Source of the DNA: Lachnospiraceae bacterium
GTDB taxonomy: Bacteria > Bacillota > Clostridia > Lachnospirales > Lachnospiraceae
Direction of reading: 5' to 3'
Assembly: GCA_022791755.1 (NCBI GenBank)
Contig: JAAVZR010000004.1
Location: forward strand, 1 to 53,140
Length of the DNA stretch: 53,140 nt
The notes beneath the pieces were generated by a model. That model was not told where the DNA came from. It did not search any database and saw only the letters and a program-made list of their open reading frames with translations. The translations under genes were made by a program, and so were the position numbers. Position 1 is the stretch's first letter, and each line of letters opens with the position of its first letter. Shown here in pieces: positions 16,280 to 25,385 of this stretch.

Positions 16280-16906
16280 CTAATAAGCTGCCGGATTGTA
16301 TTTTTTCTCGTGGCCAATGTCTGTGGATTCTCCATGCCCCGGATACACCGCCGTGTCGTCTGCCAGTGCAAAAAGCTTCTCCCGAATGGACTCGGCGATC
16401 CGGGCCGGCCGGGCTGTGGGCAGATCGATCCTGCCGTAATTTTCATAAAACAATGTGTCCCCGGAGAAGAGCCATCTCTCCTTTGGCAGATAGTAACAAC
16501 AGCTTCCTGCCGTATGGCCCGGCGTCAGAAGCATCCGGACCCGGCTTCCAAAGAGGGAAAATTCTTCCTCATCCTGAAGCAGCACATCTGCCTTTATGGT
16601 CACCGGTTTCTTCTGCCAGGAACCGGAAAGATTCGCCTCAGCGTCCTGAAGAAGCGAGTCCTCCTCACAGGCTGTGTAAATCCGGGCCCCTGTGGCCTCC
16701 TGCAAGGCCGGAACCGCCATGATATGATCGAAATGACCGTGGGTCAGGAGAATCGCTTTCAGTGAAAGCTCCTGCCTCCGGCACTCCTCCAAGAGATAGC
16801 CCGCCTGAGCTCCGGGGTCCACCACGGCCGCCTCCCGCGTTTCTTCATTGATAAGCAGATAGCAGTTTGTCACCACCATCCCCACCGTATACTGTAACAG
16901 CCGCAT
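16280..16906 (-). CDS. Metallo-beta-lactamase fold hydrolase (glyoxalase II-like)
   Basis: A 208-residue MBL-fold protein. Metal ligands are visible in LLTHGHFDHIM (HxHxDH), TPGHTAGSC, FSGDTLFYEN and YPGHGEST. It is of the small YcbL-like or hydroxyacylglutathione hydrolase-like type, common after rel in Clostridia. The start ATG overlaps the rel stop codon (TGATG), so translation is coupled. It likely hydrolyses a thioester or similar ester in the cytoplasm, but the substrate is unknown. Confidence 0.88.
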   Translation of the reverse strand: MRLLQYTVGMVVTNCYLLINEETREAAVVDPGAQAGYLLEECRRQELSLKAILLTHGHFDHIMAVPALQEATGARIYTACEEDSLLQDAEANLSGSWQKKPVTIKADVLLQDEEEFSLFGSRVRMLLTPGHTAGSCCYYLPKERWLFSGDTLFYENYGRIDLPTARPARIAESIREKLFALADDTAVYPGHGESTDIGHEKKYNPAAY

Positions 16907-19341
16907 CAGCCTGCCGTCCTTTCTATATCTATAATCCCGTCAATCTGCCGCAGCTTCTCCACCAGGGAATTCAGCTCGTCACGGTTCTTTGTCTCAAAGG
17001 ACATGGAAATCGTGGCAATCTCCTGCTTATTGACGCGGGTATTCATGGCCTTGATATCCACCTGACGCTCCGTAAACACCTTGGAGATGTCCACTAATAG
17101 TCCCATACGGTTACGGGCAAACAGCTTAATCTCCGCTGAATAGATATTCGCCGTCTCTGCCTCGGCCTGCCACTCCGCGTCGATCAGACGGTTTCTCTCG
17201 ATATCCGGCAGGTTCATCACGTTGATGCAGTCTGTGCGGTGAATCGTCACCCCTCGGCCTCTGGTCACAAAGCCTACGATTTCATCGCCGGGCACCGGAC
17301 TGCAGCATTTGGACAGACGCACGGCCAGATCGTTGAGCCCCCTCACCGTAATACCGCTCTTGGAGCGGATTCTGGTAGGCGGCGTGTTCTCATTGGCGGA
17401 AAGAGTGGACAGCACGGTCGCATCCGTGATCTCCTTCCTGGCCTGCTTTTCGTACTCCTCCAGCATCTTATTGATGATCTGGCCTTCCTTTAAGCCGCCG
17501 TGGCCGATCGCCGCCAGTAAAGAGTCCCAGTCCCGGAAGCCATACTTGTTGCGCACCTTCTCCACCAGCTCCGGCTTGTTCAGATCGCTGAAAACGATCC
17601 CCTTACTCTTACAGTATTTATCAATCAGCTCTTTACCCTTGGCAATATTGCTCTCTTTGTTCTGAGATTTGAACCAGGCGTTGATCTTGTTTCTGGCCTG
17701 TGCGCTCTTGGCAATCTTCAGCCAGTCCCGGCTGGGACCGTTGGAATTCTGAGAGGTGATGATTTCAATCCGGTCGCCGTTTTGAATCTCATAATCAATC
17801 GTCACCAGCTTGCCGTTTACTCTGGCGCCTACCATCTTATTTCCCACTGCGCTGTGAATGCCGTAGGCGAAATCAATGGGCGTGGACCCGTTTGGCAGAG
17901 ACTTCACATCTCCGCTGGGAGTAAAACAGTATACGCTCTCCGAAAAAATATTGAAATCCGTCTTGACCGAGGACAGGAACTCTTTATTGTCCGACATATC
18001 CTTCTGCCATTCCAGAATTTCCCGCAGCCAGGAGAGCTTTTCCTCCTCACGGCTCAGGCCCGTGCCGCTGCCGCCCTCCTTATATTTCCAGTGGGCAGCG
18101 ATGCCGTACTCCGCCGTACGGTGCATATCGTAGGTACGGATCTGTATCTCGAAGGGCTGGCCGTTCTTACCGATCAGCGTCGTATGCAGCGACTGATACA
18201 TATTGGGCTTGGGCATGGCGATATAGTCCTTGAAGCGTCCGGGAATCGGCTTGTACATCTCATGGATCAGTCCCAGCGCCGCATAACAGTCCTTTACCGA
18301 ATCCACCAGGATACGGATCGCAAAGATATCATATATCTCATCCAGCGTCTTGCCCTGGTTCACCATCTTGCGGAAGATGCTGAACAGATGCTTGACCCGG
18401 CCATAGACCTGGCCCTCCACCTCGCCCTCATCCAGATGGCTCTTTACCTCATTTACGATCTCCTCCACGAAAGCCTCGCGGCTCTCCTTACGCATATCAA
18501 GGCTCTGGGTCAGCTCTTCATAGACCAGAGGTTCCAGATATCGCAGGCACAAATCGTCCAGCTCGATCTTGATCCGGCTGATTCCCAGACGGTCTGCCAA
18601 CGGCGCATAGATATCCATGGTTTCCGTCGCTTTTTCGTGCTGTTTTGCTTCCGTCATGTACTCCAGCGTTCGCATATTATGCAGACGGTCCGCCAGCTTG
18701 ATCAGAATCACCCGGATATCCTTGGCCATGGCCAGAAACATCTTGCGCAGATTCTCCGCCTGCAATTCCAGCTTATCCTTGGACCAGGACAGCTGTGTCA
18801 GTTTCGTGACGCCGTCCACTAAAAGCGCCACCTCATCGCCAAATACCGCTTTCAGTTCATCTAACGTCATGGCGGTATCCTCCACCACATCGTGAAGTAC
18901 GCCCGCTATGATCGTCTCTTTATCTAATTCCAGATTCGCCAGAATAATCGCCACATGGATCGGGTGGATAATGTAGGGCTCTCCGGATTTGCGCTTCTGG
19001 TTCTGATGGGCATCCCTGGCAATCTCAAAGGCGCGGCGAATCAGCGTCAGATCATCCGACGGATGATATCTGTGAATGCTTCTGACCAATTCTTCATAAA
19101 GGATCTCCGGATCATTGGTATCCTTCGTCAGATCCAGCGTCTTCGCGTTCTCTACCAGTCCCTCGCTCTGGATCTCCTCACAGATTTCCTCACGGATCTC
19201 CCTGCGGATCTCTTCCTGCTTCTCCGCCCTGATTTTTTTCCCGATTTCATCCGGGATTCTGTTTCTGTGATCTGCCGTCACAACATCACCTCCGCTCGCC
19301 TCTCCTGCCATGAGCCGCGCCTGTGTCTTCCAAAACGCCAA
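16906..19341 (-). CDS. relA: Bifunctional (p)ppGpp synthetase/hydrolase Rel
   Basis: The stringent response enzyme, making and breaking (p)ppGpp. From TTG 19341, which has GGGGGAGG five bases upstream, it has 811 residues. The HD hydrolase domain carries HPIHVAIIL and HDVVED (150-155). The synthetase domain follows, with YQSLHTTLIG and EIQIRT. The TGS domain is at about 460-525 (VYCFTPSGDVKSLPNGST), then a helical and zinc-finger-like region (CCSPVPGDEI), and a C-terminal ACT domain (about 740-811). The N-terminal 75 residues before the HD domain are longer than usual and very charged (KIRAEKQEEIRREIREEI). It lies 40 bases after pfkA and overlaps the MBL gene. Confidence 0.95.
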   Translation of the reverse strand: MAFWKTQARLMAGEASGGDVVTADHRNRIPDEIGKKIRAEKQEEIRREIREEICEEIQSEGLVENAKTLDLTKDTNDPEILYEELVRSIHRYHPSDDLTLIRRAFEIARDAHQNQKRKSGEPYIIHPIHVAIILANLELDKETIIAGVLHDVVEDTAMTLDELKAVFGDEVALLVDGVTKLTQLSWSKDKLELQAENLRKMFLAMAKDIRVILIKLADRLHNMRTLEYMTEAKQHEKATETMDIYAPLADRLGISRIKIELDDLCLRYLEPLVYEELTQSLDMRKESREAFVEEIVNEVKSHLDEGEVEGQVYGRVKHLFSIFRKMVNQGKTLDEIYDIFAIRILVDSVKDCYAALGLIHEMYKPIPGRFKDYIAMPKPNMYQSLHTTLIGKNGQPFEIQIRTYDMHRTAEYGIAAHWKYKEGGSGTGLSREEEKLSWLREILEWQKDMSDNKEFLSSVKTDFNIFSESVYCFTPSGDVKSLPNGSTPIDFAYGIHSAVGNKMVGARVNGKLVTIDYEIQNGDRIEIITSQNSNGPSRDWLKIAKSAQARNKINAWFKSQNKESNIAKGKELIDKYCKSKGIVFSDLNKPELVEKVRNKYGFRDWDSLLAAIGHGGLKEGQIINKMLEEYEKQARKEITDATVLSTLSANENTPPTRIRSKSGITVRGLNDLAVRLSKCCSPVPGDEIVGFVTRGRGVTIHRTDCINVMNLPDIERNRLIDAEWQAEAETANIYSAEIKLFARNRMGLLVDISKVFTERQVDIKAMNTRVNKQEIATISMSFETKNRDELNSLVEKLRQIDGIIDIERTAG

Positions 19342-19381
19342 AGCGTCCTCCCCCTGAAAGACAGGCGTACCGTCCGTAATC

Positions 19382-20362
19382 TTACCTGTAGCCTGACAGC
19401 GTCAGGAAAATCTGATACTGGTCCTCATGGATATCCTTGGAGGAATGCAGTACCTCCTCTATGTCAAAATCCTGAAACTGTCCGTTCAGATAGCCCACAG
19501 CCCTGTTTTTCTTTCCTTCCAGCAAAAGATCCACGGCCTTGGCTCCCATGATGGAAGCATATACCCTGTCCTTACAGGTCGGCGTCCCGCCTCTCTGCAT
19601 ATAGCCCAGTATGGTGGCTCTGGTCTCAATACCCGTGGCCGCCTCGATCCGCTTGGCCATGCTGGCCGAGTGGCCGATCCCCTCCGCATTGATGATGATG
19701 TGGTGGGCCTTTCCCATGTTCCGGTGCTCGATGATGCGGTTGATGATCGCCTGTTCATTGTTATCGTAGCGTTCCGGCAGAAGCACATCCTCCGCTCCGT
19801 TGGCCAGTCCGCACCACAGAGCAATATAGCCGGCCCGCCGGCCCATGACCTCGATGATGCTGCACCGTTCATGGGAAGTGGAGGTATCGCGCACCCGGTC
19901 GATGGCCTCCATGGCCGTATTCACCGCCGTGTCAAAACCGATGGTGTAATCTGTGCAGTTGATATCCAGATCAATCGTTCCCGGCAGTCCCACCGTATTG
20001 ATCCCCTGCCGGCTCAGAGCGCCTGCGCCTCGGTAGGAACCGTCTCCTCCGATGACTACCAGGCTGTCGATACCATGCTTGTGCAGAATCCCGGCCGCAC
20101 GCTCCTGCACCTCCAGCTCCTTGAATTCTTCACATCTGGCCGTGTAGAGCATCGTACCGCCCCTCTGAATGATATCCGCCACACTGCGGTAATCCATGTC
20201 TTTGATCTCTTCATTCAAAAGACCTGCATAGCCCCGCAGGATTCCCTTTACCTTCAGCCCTCTGGCTATGGCAGTGCGGACCACGGCCCGGATCGCCGCA
20301 TTCATGCCCGGTGCGTCGCCTCCGCTGGTCAGCACTCCTATGGTTTTTATCTTCTCTCCCAT
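19382..20362 (-). CDS. pfkA: 6-phosphofructokinase
   Basis: Phosphorylates fructose-6-phosphate to fructose-1,6-bisphosphate in glycolysis. From ATG 20362, with AGGAGG eight bases upstream, it has 326 residues; an ATG ten codons earlier has no such site. IGVLTSGGDAPGMNAAIR forms the nucleotide loop, VIGGDGSYRGA has the GGDGS signature of ATP-dependent enzymes, and PGTIDLDINCTDYTIGFDT holds the catalytic Asp. MGRRAGYIAL and MQRGGTPT are also typical. It lies between dnaE and rel, a common clostridial order. It is the entry point for fructose-6-phosphate made by the two sugar clusters. Confidence 0.95.
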   Translation of the reverse strand: MGEKIKTIGVLTSGGDAPGMNAAIRAVVRTAIARGLKVKGILRGYAGLLNEEIKDMDYRSVADIIQRGGTMLYTARCEEFKELEVQERAAGILHKHGIDSLVVIGGDGSYRGAGALSRQGINTVGLPGTIDLDINCTDYTIGFDTAVNTAMEAIDRVRDTSTSHERCSIIEVMGRRAGYIALWCGLANGAEDVLLPERYDNNEQAIINRIIEHRNMGKAHHIIINAEGIGHSASMAKRIEAATGIETRATILGYMQRGGTPTCKDRVYASIMGAKAVDLLLEGKKNRAVGYLNGQFQDFDIEEVLHSSKDIHEDQYQIFLTLSGYR

Positions 20363-20421
20363 GTTCTGTTCCTCCTGTCTGTCGTCAGACATGACTTTCT
20401 TTATCTATAATAATTCATTTT

Positions 20422-23400
20422 TCATGGCATTTCAATAGCCTTCTCCACCACTTTTATATTTTCCGGACCAAAAACGTTGCTTAACTCATCCAAAAGACCG
20501 CTGTCGATGCCCACATTCCAGTTCGGCGGCAGCGCCTTTCTGGCCCGCTCTGCCTTCAGATACAAGATCACCGGACTGTTTCCGTCCGCTCCACGCAGAA
20601 TCGCCGAAAGCCTCTCCTCCTGGTCTTTATACCTCTCCCTGTCGTCAAACTGGATCCACAGCTCTCTGGGCACTGCGTCAAAGGGCAAAATCGACTCCAT
20701 AATCAATTTCCCCTTCGGCTCATCGCCGATGGAAGTCCTGCCCTTTACAAACACCTTGCGATCCTCGGTAAACAGCTCCTTGTATTTCTCATAATCCCTG
20801 GGAAAGACCAGCACCTCCACGCTGCCCACCAGATCTTCTATGGTAAGAAATGCCATCACCTGGTTCGACTTGGTGGTCTTAATCGTTTTCCCGCTTATCA
20901 TGCCGCCGATCACAGCCGTCATGCCGTCTCCTGCCCGGGCTTCTCCTGTCTCGTCATCCACCAGAAAATCCGTGCTCCTTGCCGTGATATTCTTCTCCCA
21001 GAGCGCCGTACAGCTCTCCATGGGATGACCGCTGACATAAACCCCCAGCACCTCCTTCTCAAGGGCCAGCAGCTCATCCTTCGGATATTCTCCCACATCC
21101 GGAAAAGAGATCTCATACTCCTGACGCTCCTCCTCCCCCATCATGTCAAAGAGGCTCATCTGACCGCTCATGGCCGTCTTCTTTTCCTGATTGCGCCTGT
21201 CCAGCAGCTCCAGGCATACCATCATCTTCTGCCGGCGCGTACCTGCGAGACAGTCCATGGCTCCCGCCTTTATCAGGTTTTCCAGCACCCGCTTATTCAC
21301 CTCGCCCCCGTCCATCCGGTAGACGAAATCTTTCAGACTTGTAAAGGGCCCTCCTGCCTTTCTCTGTTCTTCAATACTCTTAATCACATTTCGTCCCACG
21401 CTCTTGATCGCCGACAGCCCATAACGGATATGGTCTCCGGACACGGAGAAAGCGACGACTCCCTCATTGATATCCGGGGGCAGCAGACGAATCCCCATCT
21501 GGCTGCAGGTCAGGACGTACTCGGATACCTTAGCGCTGTTATCGATCACCGATGTCATCAGAGCCGCCATAAATTCCACAGGGTAGTGGCATTTCAGCCA
21601 GGCCGTGTCATAGGACACCACCGCATAGGCTGCCGCATGGGACTTGTTAAAGGCATACTCGGCAAAATCCATCATTTCATCGAAGATGGCCACGGCTGCT
21701 CCTTCCGGTATCCCTTTACGGACACAGCCCTCCACCCCTTCTTCATCATTGCCGTAGACGAAATTCTGCCTCTCCTTCTTCATGACATCGGCCTTTTTCT
21801 TGCTCATGGCACGGCGTACCAGGTCGCTGCGCCCCATGGTATAGCCTCCCAGATCCCTCACGATCTGCATAACCTGCTCCTGATAAACCATACAGCCATA
21901 GGTGGTCTTTAGAACAGGCTCCAGCTCCGGACAGTGATAGGTAATGCTTCCCGGATCATTCTTACCCTTCTGATATTTGGGAATAAACTGCATGGGGCCC
22001 GGACGGTAGAGAGAAATACCGGCTGTCAGATCCTCCAGATTCTCCGGCTTTAACTCCTTCATGAAGCTTTTCATACCGGCGCTTTCCAGCTGGAATACGC
22101 CGTCGTTTCTGCCGGTGCTTAAGGACTCGAAGACCTCCTTATCCTCAAAGTCAATCTGGTCGATGTCGATATCAATCCCCCGGCTCTCCTTTATCAGCCG
22201 CACCGCGTTCTGAATCACCGTCAATGTCCTGAGTCCCAGAAAGTCCATCTTCAGAAGACCCAGCTCCTCCAAAAGAGTCATCGTATACTGTGTGGTGATC
22301 GCTCCGTCTGTTCCCCGGGATAAGGGCACGTATTCCTCCACGGCTTTCTGACTGATGACAACGCCGGCCGCATGCATGGAGGCATGGCGGGGCAGTCCCT
22401 CCAGACGCATCGACATATCAATCAGTTTTTTGATCTGCTCATCATTCTGATAGGCGTTTCGCAGCTCCGGATTGGCTCTCATGGCTTTCTCTATGGTGAC
22501 CAGCTTCTCCCCCGGCAGTCTGGCCGGGATCATCTTGGCCACCGAGTCGCAGAGTGCGTAGGGCAGGTCCATGGCCCGCCCCACATCCCGCACCACTCCC
22601 TTGGCGGCCATGGTTCCGAAGGTGACGATCTGCACCACCCGGTCTTCCCCGTATTTCTTCACCACATAATCTATGACTTCCTGACGGCGCTCAAAGCAGA
22701 AATCCACGTCGATATCCGGCATGGACACCCGCTCCGGATTCAGAAAGCGCTCAAACAGAAGGTTGTTGTCTATGGGATCAATGGTCACGATCTCCAGACA
22801 GTATGCCACCACACTGCCGGCCGCCGAACCGCGCCCCGGACCTACAATGATGCCCTGGCTTCGGGCGTACCGAATAAAATCCCACACGATCAGAAAATAA
22901 TCCACATAGCCCATCTTTTCGATGACGCTCAGCTCATATTCCATCCGTTCCCGGACCGCTCCGTCGTCATTGGGGTATCGCTTTAAAAAGCCCTGATCAC
23001 ACAATTCCCTCAGATACGCACGGGAAGTCTTGCCGTCCGGCACATCGTACAGCGGAAGCTTATGGACGCCGAACTCAATCTCCACATTACAGCGCTCTGC
23101 GATTTTATGGGTATTTTCCAGCGCCTCCCTGGCGTAGGGAAACAGCTCTGCCATCTCCTCCTCAGACTTTACATAATACTGCCCCCCTTCATAGCGCATC
23201 CGGTCGCTGTCGCTGACCTTCTTATTGGTCTGAATGCACAGAAGGATATCGTGAGGCACCGCGTCCTCCGGATAGATATAGTGGGTATCGTTGGTACACA
23301 CCAGATCGATCCCCAGCTCCTTACTCATCCGCAGCAGGCTGGCGTTGACTGTCTTCTGGGACGGAATCCCATGATCCTGCAGTTCCAGGAAGAAATTTCC

Positions 23401-23910
23401 TTTCCCAAATATCTTCTGATAGCGAAGAGCCGCTTCCACCGCTTTGTCATACATCCCTCTGTCCAGGTTTCTCGCCACCTCGCCGGCCAGACAGGCGCTC
23501 AGAGCGATAATCCCTTCATGGTACGTCTCCAGCACCTCATAATCCACCCGCGGCTTATAGTAAAACCCCTCGGTATAGCCTTTGGATACAATCTTCATCA
23601 GGTTGTGATAACCCAAATCGTTTTCGGCCAGAAGTACCAGATGATAATAGCGGTCCTCCTCGTTTCCCTTGCCTCCCTCCTTCACAAACCGGGAGCTGGG
23701 AGCCACGTAGACTTCACAGCCGATGATCGGCTTAAGCCCCTCCGCACGGACCGCACGGTAAAAATCAATGACGCCGTACATGGCGCCGTGATCCGTGATC
23801 GCCAGGCTGTCCATTCCCAGCTCTTTCGCCCGGGCGGCCAGCTCCCGGATTTTGGCCGAGCCGTCTAACAGGCTGTATTCGGTGTGAACATGAAGATGAG
23901 TAAATGCCAT
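20422..23910 (-). CDS. dnaE: DNA polymerase III alpha subunit, DnaE type
   Basis: A 1162-residue replicative-type polymerase. The N-terminal PHP domain begins FTHLHVHTEYSLLDG and contains AITDHGAMYGV. The polymerase core has GPGRGSAAGSVVAY and the catalytic Asp motif PDIDVDFCFERR, then FGTMAAKGVVRDVGRA. HASMHAAGVVIS and FNKSHAAAYA follow, then a tandem HhH region and an OB fold near 980-1070 (GMISGKTIKTTKSNQVMAF). It is the DnaE form without the internal exonuclease of PolC. It heads the operon dnaE-pfkA-rel-MBL-hemZ. Upstream lies a decayed cluster, so the operon's left border is new. Confidence 0.96.
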   Translation of the reverse strand: MAFTHLHVHTEYSLLDGSAKIRELAARAKELGMDSLAITDHGAMYGVIDFYRAVRAEGLKPIIGCEVYVAPSSRFVKEGGKGNEEDRYYHLVLLAENDLGYHNLMKIVSKGYTEGFYYKPRVDYEVLETYHEGIIALSACLAGEVARNLDRGMYDKAVEAALRYQKIFGKGNFFLELQDHGIPSQKTVNASLLRMSKELGIDLVCTNDTHYIYPEDAVPHDILLCIQTNKKVSDSDRMRYEGGQYYVKSEEEMAELFPYAREALENTHKIAERCNVEIEFGVHKLPLYDVPDGKTSRAYLRELCDQGFLKRYPNDDGAVRERMEYELSVIEKMGYVDYFLIVWDFIRYARSQGIIVGPGRGSAAGSVVAYCLEIVTIDPIDNNLLFERFLNPERVSMPDIDVDFCFERRQEVIDYVVKKYGEDRVVQIVTFGTMAAKGVVRDVGRAMDLPYALCDSVAKMIPARLPGEKLVTIEKAMRANPELRNAYQNDEQIKKLIDMSMRLEGLPRHASMHAAGVVISQKAVEEYVPLSRGTDGAITTQYTMTLLEELGLLKMDFLGLRTLTVIQNAVRLIKESRGIDIDIDQIDFEDKEVFESLSTGRNDGVFQLESAGMKSFMKELKPENLEDLTAGISLYRPGPMQFIPKYQKGKNDPGSITYHCPELEPVLKTTYGCMVYQEQVMQIVRDLGGYTMGRSDLVRRAMSKKKADVMKKERQNFVYGNDEEGVEGCVRKGIPEGAAVAIFDEMMDFAEYAFNKSHAAAYAVVSYDTAWLKCHYPVEFMAALMTSVIDNSAKVSEYVLTCSQMGIRLLPPDINEGVVAFSVSGDHIRYGLSAIKSVGRNVIKSIEEQRKAGGPFTSLKDFVYRMDGGEVNKRVLENLIKAGAMDCLAGTRRQKMMVCLELLDRRNQEKKTAMSGQMSLFDMMGEEERQEYEISFPDVGEYPKDELLALEKEVLGVYVSGHPMESCTALWEKNITARSTDFLVDDETGEARAGDGMTAVIGGMISGKTIKTTKSNQVMAFLTIEDLVGSVEVLVFPRDYEKYKELFTEDRKVFVKGRTSIGDEPKGKLIMESILPFDAVPRELWIQFDDRERYKDQEERLSAILRGADGNSPVILYLKAERARKALPPNWNVGIDSGLLDELSNVFGPENIKVVEKAIEMP

Positions 23911-23946
23911 GGTAAGGGTCCTCTCTTTTGTGGTGATACTACATTT

Positions 23947-24522
23947 TTAAAAATGTTGCTTTAGATGAAATCTGCTACTGTGCTCACAAATAAAACGTTT
24001 TTCTTTCTCTGAATATGTATGCAATCTCTCTGCCGGCTGAAATTCCATTCTGAGTACATCATATTGCAGTTCCAGCCACTCTCCTGTCTGTTTCCCCTGC
24101 ACTCCCATTGGTTGCAGTATCAATTCACAGCCATCCGTATCACGATAACTGTTCTGAAGTTTTCTCAAAGCAGCGCAGGGAACGGTACATTGTTTCCGCC
24201 TTCCTCTGCCGCATTTGCTCTTTTCCTCAAATTCTTGTAAAACTTTGTCCGGTAGTTTACGTTTTTTCTCTCCAACTCTTTTAAAAGACTGATTACAGAC
24301 AGGACAGGCCAAACCAATATCCGGAATACACTCTATCAGTTTATATGAATTATTTTTTTCTATCGCATGTTCCAGATTGCCCTGAAATTTTCCGTCAATG
24401 TACACACGGCCATAACAGTACATGCAGTATCCCCTGCTTGCCAGTCTCAATGTTTCTTTCGTGTTTTCCTTTTCTTTTGAATTCTGAAACAATCTCCTCC
24501 ACCCGTTCCGTAGGAGAACCAT
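23947..24522 (-). pseudogene. HNH endonuclease-like fragment
   Basis: The frame carries an HNH/zinc pattern: GYCMYCYGRVYID (CxxC), GNLEHAIEK (His pair region), then LACPVCNQSFKR (second CxxC). The following 100 residues include LILQPMGV and a C-terminal helical end FICEHSSRF. The first residues (before about 24450) are out-of-frame readings of the neighbouring ATPase gene, so the true start is lost. It may still be a translated nuclease, but its position, fused out of frame to a truncated ATPase, suggests a remnant. AT-rich compared with dnaE next door, which suggests transfer. Confidence 0.6.
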
Positions 24523-24817
24523 ACCAGCAAAAGGAATCTGTCAAATTAAAGTAATTCTCCTGCAACCGTGTATTGAGAATCGTCTTTTTATATTCGGGCT
24601 TCTTTTTTTCACGTGTGACATCTTTTATATCAAAACTTCGATTTACCGCATCAATAAAGTAAATCCCTTCTTTTTTTTCCATCTGAGAAATAATCTGCTT
24701 TAAAAGCTGAGATTTACCTCTGGAATTATCACCTATAATGATAGAATCTTCATTCCTTAATTTTTTTTCAGCAATTTGACCAGTTATTTCATTCAGAGAA
24801 ATGTAACCAGATTTCAT
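24395..24817 (-). pseudogene. P-loop ATPase fragment
   Basis: A 140-residue frame that starts overlapping the DUF262 gene. It has a clear Walker A motif, IIIGDNSRGKSQLL, and FIDAVNRSFDI after it, but no Walker B or signature motif; the chain ends in an out-of-frame stretch shared with the HNH fragment. The normal protein must have been several hundred residues long, so most of it is deleted. The start ATG at 24817 overlaps the DUF262 end by 29 bases. It is the middle gene of a DUF262-ATPase-HNH cluster, probably a former phage defence or restriction module. Confidence 0.6.
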
Positions 24818-25240
24818 ATACCGCCTTCCACCTCTCGTTCATCTGTAGCTCATCTAATAAAAACTGGCCTTTCAACGCCTCAGAAAAGGTCTGATCTCCT
24901 ATTTCTAATTCAGAAAAATTAATCGCGCTGTTTTTTCTATTATTCAGAAAATATCCGATATAATAAAAAAACAGACTCATAACCCTTTGCTGACCATCCA
25001 ATATTTCCAGCTGGTTATCTTTATTTCGGCAAGTGTATATAGGCGGAATCGGCATCCCCCTCAGAAGCGAGTCTATCAATGAAACTACCTGCTTTTTTTC
25101 CAACGGTACTTTCTCTGATATCTGGGAATAATATACATATTGTCATCCACACTTTCAACTAATGTGCGAAACCCTATGTCGGATTTATACTGCTGAATTC
25201 TCGCTCTTTCAAAATATTTCTTAATATTATCCTTTTCCAT
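24789..25240 (-). pseudogene. DUF262 (ParB-like / GmrSD N-terminal) gene, frameshifted
   Basis: The start ATG 25240 has GGAGG before it and gives MEKDNIKKYFERARIQQYKS, then DDNMYIIPRYQRKYRW. In a run of seven A at about 25093-25099 the frame is lost; continuing one frame over gives KQVVSLIDSLLRGMPIPPIY and LEILDGQQRVMSLFFYY. The DGQQR motif is the signature of DUF262. One extra A would restore one protein of about 150 residues, and even then it would be much shorter than usual members, which have several hundred residues. Either a true mutation or a homopolymer sequencing error explains the shift. Confidence 0.7.
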
Positions 25241-25309
25241 TACCTGCCTCCATCCTGATCTATCGCCTGCTCATAGCCCTCTCTCTAAATAAAACACTTT
25301 TCTGCATAC

Positions 25310-25338
25310 ATGATAACACAAACCCAAATGCCTTTCAA
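25310..25338 (-). promoter_or_regulatory. Promoter of the DUF262 cluster
   Basis: Minus strand TTGAAA (25338-25333), 17-base spacer, TATCAT (25315-25310), about 70 bases before the DUF262 start. The promoter looks intact although the genes behind it are broken. Confidence 0.55.
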
Positions 25339-25385
25339 GTAACACCAGTCTCCCCCAGAACTCCCAAACCGCAAAAAACCTTCAT

